64,000 nucleotides of DNA, from contig JAGGNK010012448.1 in the NCBI GenBank assembly GCA_017590115.1, forward strand, positions 1,448,703-1,512,702, written 5' to 3'. The first letter of the stretch is position 1. Every line of letters begins with the position of its first letter. This DNA is from Montifringilla adamsi. Lineage: Eukaryota > Chordata > Aves > Passeriformes > Passeridae. The position numbers and the translations under genes were made by a program. The notes under the pieces are model-generated. The model was not told the origin of the DNA. It saw only the letters and a list, made by a program, of their open reading frames with translations, and searched no databases. Shown here piece by piece: positions 1 through 12,600 of this stretch.

Positions 1-888
1 GAAACTGTTGCTCGCTGTGTCAGTAGCTCTGTATGTGCAGGCGTCCCGTTGAGCTTGGGGAGGGGAACTGGAAGTGCTTTCAAAATACCCTTGTACTGAA
101 ACTACCTAACTCGTGGCTGTATCTGGGTTATCTCTTCCTTTAAAAAGACTTTAAGGATTGCCAGTAGTCAGCTGTGCGTGACTTGGGTTATTTCACATGT
201 ATTCTTAAGTTACATATTTCCGTGGCAAATGAAAAACTGAGGCATAAAGCAAGAATCCTCTAGACTAATCAAATACCAGTGTCTAAAGTAAATCTGAAAA
301 CCCATATGCCACTCAAACCAGTATTTTAAAACCAGTATTTTAAACTTTTAGATTTAAACCCAGTACTTTAGCACTCACTCTTTTTGCTGTTCTCACAAAA
401 AAACCCCAACTGTTAGTAGGTATAGATTAAAGTTTTAATTCATTTTCTGCATAGTTATTTAGTAAATTAAGGGGGTATTAGCATTAAGATACTTTTTGTA
501 AATCCACAGCATGATTAGGATCCATGGGAAAACAGGCCTATTCTGACTAAACTAGTTAAGTACTGACTGTATTTGCCAGTGTGCTATGTAAACATCACAC
601 TTAAAATACGAAAACCAAGCAGCTGGGGAGAATTACATACAAAAAGTAACAACAGTTCTATGGTTGTATGTTGGAAGTTTGCTGTAGAAGAAAACATTGT
701 ATGCACTCGTAAATTTTGTTCTGAGCAGCTCTGTGGAGGCAGTTATTGCTGAAAGCAAAGGTGGGTTTAAGAGTTGATGGACTTCTTAGATCTTCCTATA
801 GAAGTGCTTTCCTTTAGCAGACCACTGCACTAGGTCTATATGTTATGTTATATGATAGCCTAAATATCTTGTTTTCACTTTTCTGAAG
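1..888 (+). other. QNG1 intron, upstream part
   Basis: AT-rich DNA with no recognisable exon, bounded on the right by the acceptor at 888. The preceding QNG1 exon must lie outside the window. I see no repeat or RNA gene here. Confidence 0.7.
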
Positions 889-1148
889 GAATACCTATCA
901 CCAGTGCGTCCTATTTTGCCACCATGACGCTTGACCAAGTTAGGCACGTATTTCGCTCTGACACAGAAGTGCCTTTGCCTTTGATTGAAGAAAGACACCG
1001 GGTGCTGAATGAAAGTGGAATAGTTCTGTTAGAAAAATTTGGAGGGTCTTTCCTCACCTGTGTTAAAATGAGTGAGAAGAGTGCTCAGAAACTGCTACAT
1101 CTCATACTGGAAAATTTTCCTTCTTACAGAGATGAAGCTGTATTTGAG
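889..1148 (+). CDS. QNG1: QNG1 internal coding exon (first in window)
   Basis: Acceptor ttctgaag|ga at 888/889 and donor gag|gtaagc at 1148/1149. The first two bases complete a split codon, then the frame reads [18 protein letters not shown] and onward to SYRDEAVFE. It encodes the start of the conserved catalytic-fold region. Confidence 0.95.
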
Positions 1149-4100
1149 GTAAGCTAATTCTAAAACTCTGGAAAAAAATCCTACTAGTTAGTAACAGTGA
1201 AAGACTTGATAGTCTACTAGTCAGGACAAGAGTCACTTTCTTTTTCCCACCAGAGGCATACCTTTTTTCTCATGTGCTGTCTCTTTATCAATTTACTGTA
1301 ATTTATTTTGGTATACTCTGAGTTCCCAGTTAGATCACACCTCCTTTGTACTCCTTAAAAATGCATAGTATTTGAGATAATTCCTGCCTGAAAAATAGGA
1401 ATCCTTTTTCCTTTTTTTTTTTTTCTCACTTCCCTTGAATTGCTGACAACCCTCCTCCCACCATCTTCTTTTTCTTTTACCTTAAGGTTCTCTGCAGCTA
1501 ATGAAGGAAGTGAAACTCTGGTAGAATTAATGCACAGCTACTGGGACTCCACCCTCTAACGGCTGTTGATTCAACAGACATTACTCAAATCACTACAGAT
1601 TAGAAGTAACCCATTTTTTTACAAATGTTGACAGTATACCTAAATGTTTACTGAAAGAAACTGATGGGAACTGATTAACTGATTAAGCAGGGATCATCTG
1701 ATATCTTTTGTCTCCCAGTTTTCACCTATACTGGCATGGTTTTCATTTAGCACCTATGACTTATGTAGCAGCTCGTGTGCTCAGTTGCATGTGAAGTAGT
1801 ATTCAGCTGTTACATCATTAAATCTAGAAGACTTTGTTAGTGACAGTACTGCCTATGCTACTGGTCTGTGCAGTCTTTTCAGCTTCTTGGAATACCAGTC
1901 ACTGAAGCTTTGAACCTACTGCATTTATTGCCCTTCAGTAGGAGGTGTCATTTTATTTTCCTTCGTCTCCTACTGTGAAGCAAAATATATTTACAAAAAA
2001 AAATTAGAGGTTCTTTTGAATTAACCTTTGAAGCTACTGGTTTCATTTATTTGGGTTTATTTGAGTTTTTTTAACATAAAAAGTAATTTTTGACAATTTT
2101 TATGATCCAGAAGGGAATGTTTTCTAAGTAAAGTGATATTTTCTTATCTTTATAGTGACTGTATTCATTGATGTTATTTCTTTCATGAGATGATGATGAG
2201 TGCTTTATAAAGCAAGCCTCCTTAAAAGCAGCAGCAGACTACAGAATGAAAAGCTGTTCCAAAAATGATCCCAGACCGTAAGCACTGACTTAGTAATAAA
2301 GCCTGTTGCATGAATATGGAAGCTTTTTTTCTGCTTTCACTTAGCAAGATGTGTATTTTGAAGGTGGTGACATGGGTCACATTATTTTTGTGGTAGCAGG
2401 TTGAGCTCTCACAAGTAAGACTTCTGAAGGATTAGGAGGGAACTGGAAAGATGGTGAAATATCCAACAGCAAACCAGTGCTTTTCAGTAACTCTCCAAAG
2501 GAAAAACATATATAAATTAAGTCCTCCATTAGGATCATACTATTGCAGACTGCTATAGCTGGCCTTCAAGGGAAGCTTCTAAAATTAGCTCAGTTATTTG
2601 ACTGTATGTTTTTCCAAATACATATAGAAAATACTTTTAATAATTACACTTGTAATCCCAGAAATTGCCAGTGTTAGTTTTTCTGAAAAAGAAAATGCAA
2701 ACCAAGACCAATATCTCCAAAACATTTTTTCTCCTTGGTGGATAATACATATTTAGAAGCTGTGCTGCATTTGATTCCCAACAGCAGTTTAGTTTTAGAC
2801 TATATTGTACTCTTATATCAGGGTTTTTGTGTTCTGACAGAGACTTAGTGGAGTCCTTTCTGATCTTCCCCTATATTGCATGTATTCATCTTTTACTTAC
2901 TATCCATCACATGAGACTGAGGTTGTAAAATTCTCATGATCCTATTCTTTGCTTTTTCTTTTAATGGCTGTGCTATCGCATTTTGCTCTTTGCCAAGACT
3001 CCTCCTTTCTTTTAATGTCAGTAGGTTATAATTAGATATATTCCTTAATACTAGCATATTGCACTGCAGAGAAGATGCAAATGCTCCTGTATGTGGTGCT
3101 ATTTCCTGGAAAGGCAAAGTGTTGCAGCAAAAAGTTAAAAGAGATATAGTTGTATTGCCATGTTGAAAAAAGTTCCATTTTTGATAAATTGTACTATCTT
3201 TACTGTCTTTCACAGACGGAATCAGAGACTAGGTAAGAGTTTAAGGAACCATACCATAAATGCGTCCAACCTCCCTGCTCAAGCAGGGTCATCCCAGAGC
3301 ACATGGCACAGGATTGTGTCCAGACAGTTCTTGAGTATATCCCATGAGGGAGGCTCCACAATCTCTCTAAACGATCTGTGCCAGTGCAGTCACTTGCACA
3401 GTAAAGAAGTTCCTAAGTTCTTCCAATGTGACATATATATCATCCACCTAGTGCTTTTCATGCTTTCTGATAAATAATGGGAAAATTTACTTGAAATGCT
3501 TCATAGTCTTTTTCATATTGAGATTTTTGTATAAACTTAATATGTTCTGTACAACATAAAAGTTAACAATTGAAACAATGAAATTACAAATTTATCTGCT
3601 CAATGATGAGTCCCAGACAATATTTTTTTTCCTAATTAACCTACAGCATGAAATGAAAAGTTCTGTTCTAATTCTGCCTTCCTCTACTCTTGTGAAATGG
3701 TGTGGTGCTAGAGACAAATCAGTACATTACTACTGGAAAATTCCTAATGCTGTGATAGAATGACACCCTTGCTTTGGGACAGTAGGAGCTATGATAAAAT
3801 TTGGTCTGTTAATTATTTACTTGTTACCACTTCTTGTATGATGTTTAAGGTGGTGTTTTGTTATTTAAAGTACAAAATCATGTATGTTCTCCAGAAGTAA
3901 GTTTGTGCATCTATGTCAAGTATAGAATGAGGCACAGGGAAGGCAGGAGTTTTGAGGATGTTTTGGAAGTTGTTCTTTGAAATGTAGTTGAACTTCCCGG
4001 TGGTTTTGGAGAATATCATTCAAGGACAAAAAATGTGATTTGCTGTCAGGAATAGTTACAGCATCTTGGCAGTAAATAAAGAGGAGCATTCATTAAAGTT

Positions 4101-6236
4101 TTCACCAGAATTCTATTTCTTTAACAGTAAATGGATTAACAGTACAGATAAATGGATTAACAAAATGTTTTAATTGCCTGGTACAATACATGCCTATTAT
4201 GCTTCTCTTGTCAAATTAAAAGGTTGGATGTACTGTAGAGTTTCTGAAAATTAAAGTTGCTGGACGTTCAACTACAGTGTTTGCCAAGTGGCAGTAAACA
4301 ATTATGAACGTGTTCTGAGATCCAGGCATATTCTAAACAATTTTTATTTGCTGCAGTCACTTTCATTATGTTACTTTTTTATTTCAGTTTATTTATGGGC
4401 ATTCCACATAATCCATGTTTGTAGATTGATATTGTTTAGATTTTAAAATATTTAAGAGTGTTGCAGTTTTATTCTGTTCTAGTTAAGTAATGTTTGCTTA
4501 ACAATATGATGTGCTTAATGTGTTATTTGCTGTATTTATTGATCAGGCACTTAAACAATCCATAATTTTCTTTCTTCAGAAAAAGAAGGTGTCTTTCTAC
4601 AAACGGGCGCAAATACTTGTGGCTGACACATGGAGTGTTTTAGAAGGCAAAGGAGATGGCTCTTTTGATGATATTTCCAGTCTGACGATATTTGCTGACT
4701 ACAGAATTCCACAAGTTCTTGTTCACTTAAAAGCAATGAAGTATTCTGAAAAATTAATGAAGAAACTACGTGAAGGTTTGTTCTGTCCTTGCTAATATCA
4801 AGTAATCTTACTGCCCGATATTGCAGACTAAGGCTAGTTCTAAAATGTAATAGGTTATCCATGTAATGGTTATGTGTCAGTTTTTTTCCTCCATGGATTT
4901 CTTAGGTACTGATGAGGTAACAGGAAGGAACTTTTTCTCTAACTATGATCTTGAGTGAGATCTCAAGGTTACTTTTTTATAAAGACCTAACTGTATTGTG
5001 TATTAAACATTGATAAGGGAGGGATTAAAGAGACTCAAAGATAATTTGAGTTTCTGAAAAGCTGCTGTTGCAAAACCACTTCTCAGAATGAGAATAGTTA
5101 CAATTTTTGAAGTTTACATAAAAGAAACAATGATTTTGTCATTAATTCAAATTTGTAAAAGCATGGGAATTCCTCTGAACTGCTAGTTAATAAGCCAAGT
5201 AATATTATAAGCATCCATTAAAAAAATATTGCTTTAAATGAAGTTAATTGCACATTATTAGGATCTCATTTTTTAAGTATGGTCACATCTTCCCAATACT
5301 TACCAACCCTGAATTTTAGTGAATAAAAATAAGCCAATCTCTTTTGCACTGTAAGATGATTGTTTTAAAATGTAGAACTGCTATTATGCAATTTCAGAAA
5401 TACTCAGGAATATAAACAGATTAGTGCGGTCGCCCATGAACTTTAAAAGAATGGCTGTACATGTATTTATGTCTTTATGTAATCTATATAACTAAATAGA
5501 CCTCATAGACATTTTGTCCTTCCATGAATCCTAATGACAACATTGCCATTTAAATAATTCCACTGTTTCTCTCTACATGCAATTCTTTTGGGGGGTTGTT
5601 TGTTTTTAATTTTAAAATCTTAGACTTCAGTCATCCTGGTAGAAAATATACTATGAAGTATAAAAATTATATACTAAAAAGTATACTGTAATAAAAGACT
5701 ATATTTTTTGTCTCTGAAAGCAAAGAAATGATCATATGATTTGCAGTACACCCTAAAGCAGTTCCTTAGAATACAGGATGTCACTTGAATTGAATGCGAG
5801 GGAAGCTTCTAAGTGCAGTATGGTAAAATTAAAGTAACAGTTAGAAAATGTATAGCAACATTGTTAACAGTTGCTGGCTAAGTCATGAGAACTAGAACCC
5901 TAGAACAGAATAAATGTGAAGGGGAAAAAAAATCACAAATTTAGTCAGTCCTTGGCCTTCTGTCTGTTCCATGTAAATGGATTGCTGTTTCTTGTGTCTG
6001 CAGGAACACTTTTCCAATCTGGAGACAAAGAAGAGGTAGAGATCCGTGGCTGTTCTATTTGGTGTTGTGCATTGATTTGTAAGCACCTTCAGGAGCTCTA
6101 TCAGAAGAAGGGTCAGGACATGCATGAAAAGATCAATGCCGTTTTACTCGATTATTATCTTTGGGATTATGCCAGGGATCACAGGGCAGAGATGAAAGAT
6201 ATCCCATTCCACCGAGTACGGTGTATATATTACTAA
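889..6236 (+). CDS. QNG1: Queuosine-5'-phosphate N-glycosylase, 3' part (exons 889-1148, 4580-4775, 6004-6236)
   Basis: Salvage enzyme that releases queuine from queuosine 5'-monophosphate so the base can be reinserted into tRNA anticodons (known for the QNG1/C9orf64, DUF2419 family). The three exons join in phase (0/1/0 handling at the junctions) into about 229 codons ending in TAA at 6234-6236. I recognise the family from conserved runs such as [43 protein letters not shown] and [10 protein letters not shown], with the C-terminus [10 protein letters not shown]. The human protein is about 341 aa, so roughly the first third is missing upstream of the window. The ATG at 924 is internal: the open frame and homology run back to the acceptor at 888/889. 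Ordinary length and no breaks in the visible part. Head-to-tail with KIF27, as in human. Confidence 0.95.
1149..4579 (+). other. QNG1 intron with a CR1 fragment
   Basis: AT-rich intron of 3.4 kb between two phased exons. The only recognisable content is an antisense CR1 piece at about 3210-3440. A local near-duplicate of aaatggattaaca occurs around 4130-4162. No other gene is seen. Confidence 0.8.
3210..3440 (-). mobile_element. CR1 LINE 3' fragment, antisense
   Basis: Reads on the + strand as the reverse complement of the avian CR1 3' region: the gtccaacctccctgctcaag block, then a 'gggaggctccacaatctctc' block and a 'gtaaagaagttcctaagttc' block. Old and diverged. It lies inside a QNG1 intron. 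Confidence 0.85.
4580..4775 (+). CDS. QNG1: QNG1 internal coding exon (second in window)
   Basis: Acceptor tttcttcag at 4579 and donor gaag|gtttgt at 4775/4776. It begins in phase 0 with [17 protein letters not shown] and ends one base into a glycine codon that the next exon completes. The open frame continues to 4795 only by read-through into the intron. Confidence 0.95.
4776..6003 (+). other. QNG1 last intron
   Basis: AT-rich, 1.2 kb, with donor gtttgt and acceptor ctgcag. I see no repeat or additional gene. Confidence 0.8.
6004..6236 (+). CDS. QNG1: QNG1 terminal coding exon
   Basis: Acceptor gtctgcag at 6003. The exon reads [20 protein letters not shown] to [12 protein letters not shown] and a TAA stop at 6234-6236. 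The C-terminal IRCIYY-like end is typical of the family, so the stop is natural and not a truncation. Confidence 0.95.
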
Positions 6237-6687
6237 GTGCAATCTGGTAGCTCTTGTATTGCTGCCTTATCTTTTGAACTGCAGTTTTGCTTTTCATATG
6301 GTGATTTGTTATGCAGTAATTTGGAACGGTTAAATCAAATGCTTGCTTTCTAGTGATGTAGTAACAACGTGCCTTTTGTTCCCGTATTGTTTTATTACCT
6401 TTTTATTACCTTTCTTTTAATTTTTTTCTTGCCCTGACTGGAATTAACAGTGTAAACTTTGCAGGCAACCCATGTTAAGGTAGGGTTTATTACTCCTGCT
6501 TTGACCTTTGTATTGGTGTACCTGTGCGCTACCTGTGCGCACAGCCAGATATGTGTGCCTGTGGTGTACCTTGCTCCTCAGCCTCTCCCTGTTCCTGCTT
6601 GTCCCCTCTCATACCTGCACAGAGGTGGCAGGTGCTTGGCAGATGCTTTACTGCTCAGAGATGGAAGTGTAACCCGTCCAATTGTCC

Positions 6688-6693
6688 AATAAA
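6688..6693 (+). terminator. Candidate QNG1 poly(A) signal AATAAA
   Basis: Canonical AATAAA about 450 bases after the QNG1 stop codon, followed by G/T-containing sequence. It is the first good hexamer after the stop and would give a short 3'UTR. Use is inferred, not shown. Confidence 0.5.
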
Positions 6694-6798
6694 CAGTGCG
6701 GTGACAGACGTGCCATGGGGGTGTATCTGCGTTTTTACTGCTAGGGGTGAGATGGGGGGTCTCAGTCCATGCAGGGAGGGAGGTAGGAAGGGAGGGGA

Positions 6799-7255
6799 GG
6801 AATCACAGAATCACTGAGGTTGGAAAAGATCTCTGGGATCATCAAGTCTGACCTGTGACCAAACACAACTTTGTCCATGGCACTGAGTGCTACGTCCAGT
6901 CTTTCCTTAAACACCTCCTTCCATCACATGACTAGGCCGCCTGTACCAATATTTAATCACCCTTTTTGTGAAGAAATTTTTCCTGATGTCCAACCTGAAC
7001 CTTCCCTATCACAACCTGGAAGCTATTTCCTTTTGTACTGGCACCTGTTGCCTGTGAGGAGAGGCCGAACGCCATCTTGCTACCCCTTCCTTTCAGGCCG
7101 TTGTAGAGAGCAGTAAGGTCCCCCTCAGCGTCCTCCAGGCTAAACACCCCCAGCTCCCTCAGCCGCTCCTACCAGCACTTTTGCTTCAGACCCTTCCTCA
7201 GCTCCGTTGCGCTTCTGTGGACACGCTCCAGCGCCTTACCGTCCTTCCCGGACGG
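6799..7255 (-). mobile_element. CR1 LINE 3' fragment, antisense
   Basis: Starts with the antisense CR1 3' end (aatcacagaatcactgaggt) and continues through the 'gatcatcaagtctgacctgt', 'gaagaaatttttcctgatgt' and 'ctccctcagccgctcctacc' blocks to about 7255, where it meets GC-rich island DNA. Fairly complete 3' terminus. It abuts the probable KIF27 promoter. Confidence 0.9.
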
Positions 7256-7870
7256 AGCGGCCGAGACCCGGGCAGGGCGGGAAGAAGGGCCGGGAGCCCG
7301 CCAGCCGCGCCCCGCCCGCGCTCGTCCCGCCGCTGGGGNNNNNNNNNNNNNNNNNNNNNNNNNNNNNNNNNNNNNNNNNNNNNNNNNNNNNNNNNNNNNN
7401 NNNNNNNNNNNNNNNNNNNNNNNNNNNNNNNNNNNNNNNNNNNNNNNNNNNNNNNNNNNNNNNNNNNNNNNNNNNNNNNNNNNNNNNNNNNNNNNNNNNN
7501 NNNNNNNNNNNNNNNNNNNNNNNNNNNNNNNNNNNNNNNNNNNNNNNNNNNNNNNNNNNNNNNNNNNNNNNNNNNNNNNNNNNNNNNNNNNNNNNNNNNN
7601 NNNNNNNNNNNNNNNNNNNNNNNNNNNNNNNNNNNNNNNNNNNNNNNNNNNNNNNNNNNNNNNNNNNNNNNNNNNNNNNNNNNNNNNNNNNNNNNNNNNN
7701 NNNNNNNNNNNNNNNNNNNNNNNNNNNNNNNNNNNNNNNNTAGCGGCTCCCGGCGCTCACGCGAGATACGATCCCGGCTGCTCCTCAGGTTTGGAGGCGT
7801 TGCAAACACGGAAAATCGGCTGGGCCGCACTCAGAGCATCCCTGCAAGCGCAAAGGCCGCCTGTATGTTT
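7180..7870. promoter_or_regulatory. GC-rich CpG island, probable KIF27 promoter, with assembly gap
   Basis: The flanks of the gap (about 7190-7338 and 7741-7870) are rich in CpG, in sharp contrast to the AT-rich surroundings, and lie 1.5-2 kb before the KIF27 start codon. A CpG-island promoter for KIF27 is the natural reading. A noncoding first exon could end at the CAG|gtttgg donor near 7788/7789, but the gap hides most of the island. Confidence 0.6.
7339..7740. other. Assembly gap (402 N)
   Basis: Run of undetermined bases inside the GC-rich island. Translations through it carry no information. Confidence 1.
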
Positions 7871-9236
7871 GCCTCTGCCTTACAGCAGCCGCGGGCGTCG
7901 ACAGTATCTCTCTAGTCTTGATGTACTGGGAATGTTTCATATTCCCACGTTTTTACAAAATAGATTCTTAGGAAATACGGTTTCCCTCCCACACCCGGGA
8001 CATGGTTTGTTAATTTGTTTGTTTGTTTACGAATATGACTTTAAAAAGAGAGTAGGAAATGTTGGCATTTAAGAGCAGCACTTGCTAGGGGGCAAAAAAA
8101 AAAAAAAAATGCAACCAGGTAACTAAACTCAATTATCAATCAAAATGTGTTTGTAATCTGTAGTTAGTATGTTTATGTATCTGTTTCTGCTTGCCATGTC
8201 CCTAATGATACAAGTCATTCTCATGCTTTGCTTATTTGTTCTTGTGCTCAGTCAATAAAATGGGGCTCTTCTTTTTTCAAAGTTCAGCGAAGTCCTCAAA
8301 TTAAAAGGAGTAAAATGAAATGCAAAAGCTCTTCTCTTTGCTGCTGTGAGATAACACTGTTTTAAGCTATTAGTTTTCGACAAACTTGAATTTTGGGAGC
8401 TTAGCTTATTTCTGCCAGTTCAGTAATACAGCTTTCTTGAAGACAGCGTGTGTGAGGAAGTGAGCAAACTTTACCTTGCATGACAAAAAATCTCAGAGTT
8501 AGCAACAACAACAGAAAATATGTGTGTGGAATCCCATGCAGATTTTTGAATTCTAGTGAAAAACAGCTATAAAGAAAGGTAATTTCTTAGTATTTACAAG
8601 TGTGCTACTGTGCACTGCCTATGCTGTAAGAAGGAATATGCACCAGGCAGTATAAGGAGCCATGTATGCTAAAATTATAATTACTAAAAAATAATTACAT
8701 ATGTGGCTAGAGTTTCAGATCAAAATCAGAGGAATGCTCTACATGTAGTAAATGTATACTTTTAAAACCACACTTCTTTGTGCTTGTTGAGTTAGAAATG
8801 TTTGGTGCCTGATAAGTGGAAGAGGGTATTGAAACATCTATGTATATACAACTTCTGGAGAAAAAGGTTTTGTTTGACTGATTTGTGTTGCCTATGCAAT
8901 ATGAATGCAGGAACATGGAAATGAGAGGATCCATTGTAAGCCTTTACTTTATCAACAGTGTTTATTAAAACTCTTACAATATTGTTGCTTTGTATGACTG
9001 TGTTATATTACAATAGGAAATCAGTCAACTTTCAGACTTAAGTCTGCTAGCCTGGAAATTAATAGATGTGAAAATAATTTATTAATTGATTATATAGTTA
9101 TTAATAGAGCTGCATTTATATCAGGTAGTTTTCAAGATTGTAATGGTGCTTACATGTTCCTTAGGAAATCTCAATTTTTCACTTCAGGAGATACATTCTT
9201 TTGTATTATATAACATGGAAAACTTTTTTTTCTTAG
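7871..9236. other. KIF27 upstream region, probable first intron
   Basis: AT-rich stretch after the CpG island with an A-run at about 8094-8109. No coding exon is recognised. If a noncoding first exon lies in the island, this is intron 1, ending in the acceptor ttttttcttag at 9236. Confidence 0.5.
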
Positions 9237-9331
9237 TTGCAGACAACTAAGAGAGGTGAACAGAGCTGTGGTAACAGATTTCTTCTTGACTATGTGAATA
9301 CTGAGAGTGAAGCACTAGGGTGGAGTCTGGC
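9237..9331 (+). other. KIF27: KIF27 5'UTR segment in the start-codon exon
   Basis: A strong polypyrimidine tract and AG end at 9236, and the KIF27 ATG is at 9332, so the 95 bases between are the likely leader part of the first coding exon. A GTG codon at 9320 is in frame but is not needed, because homology starts at the ATG. Confidence 0.6.
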
Positions 9332-9629
9332 ATGGAGGAGATCCCAGTTAAAGTTGCAGTCCGAGTCAGACCTCTACTTTCCAAGGAAATACTTCATAAC
9401 CACCAAGTGTGTGTCAGATTAGTCCCAAATGCTAAACAAGTTATCATTGGAAAGGACCATGTCTTCACTTTTGATTTTGTATTTGGCAAAAACTCAACCC
9501 AAGGAGAAGTTTATGCTGTTTGCATTAAGCCTCTTCTAGTGTCTCTGATTGAAGGATACAATGCTACAGTGTTTGCGTATGGACAGACTGGTTCTGGGAA
9601 GACTTACACCATCGGTGGTGACCACATTG
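9332..9629 (+). CDS. KIF27: KIF27 coding exon 1: motor start and P-loop
   Basis: Residues 1-99 plus one base. Contains VAVRVRPLL (motor strand 1), FTFDFVFG and the ATP-binding GYNATVFAYGQTGSGKTYTI. Donor attg|gtaggt at 9629/9630. Confidence 0.95.
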
Positions 9630-12600
9630 GTAGGTTATAGAAAGATTTTTGGGTTTTGGAGTTTTTTTAATTTTTCCAAGTTAAATATTTATTGCATAGC
9701 AGATAATGCTGCATAATTTTAAGGACCAAGGCAAAAAAACCTGTAGTAAAAAAACCCAAAACTTCCAAAGTTTATGTGATAATTAAAGTTCTAAAAACGT
9801 CTCCATACATTAGACTGTACCAAAAATATATAAGAAAAACCTAATTTGTTAAGTGTTCTTTCATATTCCACATTTTAACATGCAACTTATATTAGAACTT
9901 TTTTTTCCTGAAATATAGTGGTTTTGAAAATTTTTACTACATTTATCTTGCCTTGCAAATGTCTTCATTAGGCGCTTAATTGTTTACTTGCTCATTCTGT
10001 GTTGGATTTGTTTGCTCTTTTGGGGCTTTTGAGAGAAATTTCTGTGACATCACATAAATTTATGATTTCATTTTTCCAAATGTATATAGAGTATTGTAAA
10101 TATCTTGGTAGAATCTTCATTTTATTTGGAATCATAGGATCACAGAACTTTGTAGGTTGGAAAAGGCACCTAAGATCTTAAAGTCTATCCATTAACTCTG
10201 CATTTCCAGGTCGACGACCTGTAGTGCTTCAGGGGTTGTTGTGACGCAAGGGCAGGACCCCGCACTTGTCTTTGTTGAACCTCATATCATTGGCCTCTTC
10301 TGCTTATTGTTGTAACTTCACTAGTAGTTATTCCCTTCACTAGTAGTTATTCAATGTTCCTATAAGTACTATTGCTAGCTAAATTGTTTTGCTAGTGGAT
10401 GTCACAGTCTAAGGCTGATCATAGCCTTGCAATTACTGCCTTTTAGTTTAATGAATATATTTACTAAATTAATAGTTAGATGTGAACAACACATTAGTTT
10501 TTTGGTGAAAAAGATTCTTGGTATTGTCTCATAGGCAAACGTCTTCCATAGTCTTGGATAAAGAGCACAGATTATTAATGGAAACAATGTCCTATGCTGA
10601 ATATTTTTTTAAAAAGTAGAGTTTGGCACCAGTGTTCCATGTCTATGAAAAAATAGGAAATTATTGTTCATGTTGGTCATAAATCTTGTCTCACTATGTT
10701 ACTGATGATTTTGCTTTATATAAGTAGAATTCATAGTTTCTCAGATCGCTGAGATGTCATTGCTAACCATATTGAGTAGGGATAAATAAGAAATCTGTAT
10801 TCTGTGGAGTACATTTTTAAAGCAGAATCCATATTTTTCATAACTTTCATCACATAAAATTATGTCATTTAGAACTTAAATTTGAATCCTAGTACTGGAC
10901 ACAAACAAAATTTCTGACACACACACAAAAAAATTTACAAAAATCCTTGTGAACAACAACCTCTTCAGATTCCTTAGTGTGTTGCATACTAAATATCACA
11001 GGCTTCTCTCAAATTTCAGTCTTTGTAATTTATGTGACAGAATGACTGCAGTTCTCTGTGACATTTGTGCTTACATTTTAGCATCAGTTGCAGTGGATGA
11101 AAGAGGCATAATCCCACGGGCTATTCAGGAATTATTTAATCATATTTCTGAACATCGTAATATTAACTTCCGTGTGAAGGTATCCTATATAGAGGTTTAC
11201 AAGGAAGAACTTCGAGATTTGTTGGATTTGGAGACCTCCGTGAAAGATCTGCATATTCGAGAAGATGAGAAGGGAAATACAGGTAGGATTCCAGCTCTCA
11301 AGTTTGGTGTTTTGGGTTTCAGTTTGTGTCCAAATTATTCTTGTTTTCTCTTGAAAGTGCTTATTCACTACTAATGAATAAAAGGAAAAAAAAATTTAAA
11401 GTTTCAGATTATAAGCTCAGTTTAGCTCTTTGGAAGCAGTTTGGGGTTTAGATGCCTGTGAGCAATATAGATGTTCTATTATGTGGATGGTAAAGTAAAT
11501 AACACAATGGTAAAGTAAATAACACAATTATTGTTTCTGAAATTTCTGTCTAGAAACAAAATAGTGTGTGATTATTCACTTGAATAAATATTTTAAGATG
11601 AAACCATATCTTCTTCCTTCAAAATTACAATTGTTAAGTCAATTATGTTGTAAATATATGCTCCCCTTTTACAATGAAATGAGTGGAAGAGACCACTTCA
11701 TTGAGAGGATGGGAAATAGATATTTTTAGAGGCTTTGAGATTAACACTTGCCCTGTAGGTATCCTGTTCACCCCATGAAAATGCTAGAAGAATCCACTTC
11801 AGAGGTATTTTATTCTGAAAGTATCTAACCTGTTTTAGGTTTGGATTTTTTTTCTTTATATTCTAATTGTTGTGTTTACTCTAGTATTATTAAACTGCTA
11901 TATTAAGCTGTCATGGATTTTTTGTCTATGGCTGGTAGAAAGCACTAGTTCAGCACAAACCTTGCAGACAATATCATTGCTTCAAAAGATCCCACAATAT
12001 ATTTTAAATTATTTCTTCAGTACAGTTAGAGTAGGCTTATTGTGCGAGGACATTTTCCATTTCTCATTAAAAGAAAAACATGATAAAAAAGATGATTAGT
12101 AAGAGTACTTTGTAGAAGTACACTTACACTTTATTAGATTACTAAAAGATACCTGTCCCAAAGGCCCAACTATCTGCACTATTCAGAATAGAAATTGTTT
12201 TCTTAGTACAGGCTTGGAATAATTTTTACTAAAAACTTTATAGTTCTTAGGCTTTTTTTTTAAACTGGCAGAATATAATTTGAGCTGATTTTGCTCATAC
12301 TTTTTTGAGGTAGCGCCACACTGTAAATTGTAAAGATAATGTGCAGTGTGCAATGTGTAAATGAGTTGTGTCTTGTGTCTAAGGTACTGTTTCAAATGTT
12401 ATGGTGCAATAGACTCCGACATTAAATATCTGCAGGTTTCAGATGTGTTGTACCTCATGCTTTTCACATACTGTATCTTCTATTTCTATAGCCATATGCT
12501 ATGACCTGCTATAGCCATAGCAGGCTTGTATGTTTCTCTAATACATTATTATAGTTATTGCTGTAAACTATTGCTGAAGAACTACCGTTGTAAACTATTG

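Noticed and set aside
924..1157. Stand-alone 77-codon gene starting at ATG 924
   Set aside because: The frame and QNG1 homology extend upstream to the splice acceptor at 888, and the conserved part ends at the donor at 1148. It is an internal exon.
7181..7915. Open frames across the N run
   Set aside because: Most of each translation is undetermined sequence; the rest is CR1 and CpG-island sequence.
9320..9331. KIF27 start at the upstream GTG
   Set aside because: Nuclear genes rarely start at GTG. The ATG at 9332 gives exactly the conserved KIF27 N-terminus MEEIPVKVAV.
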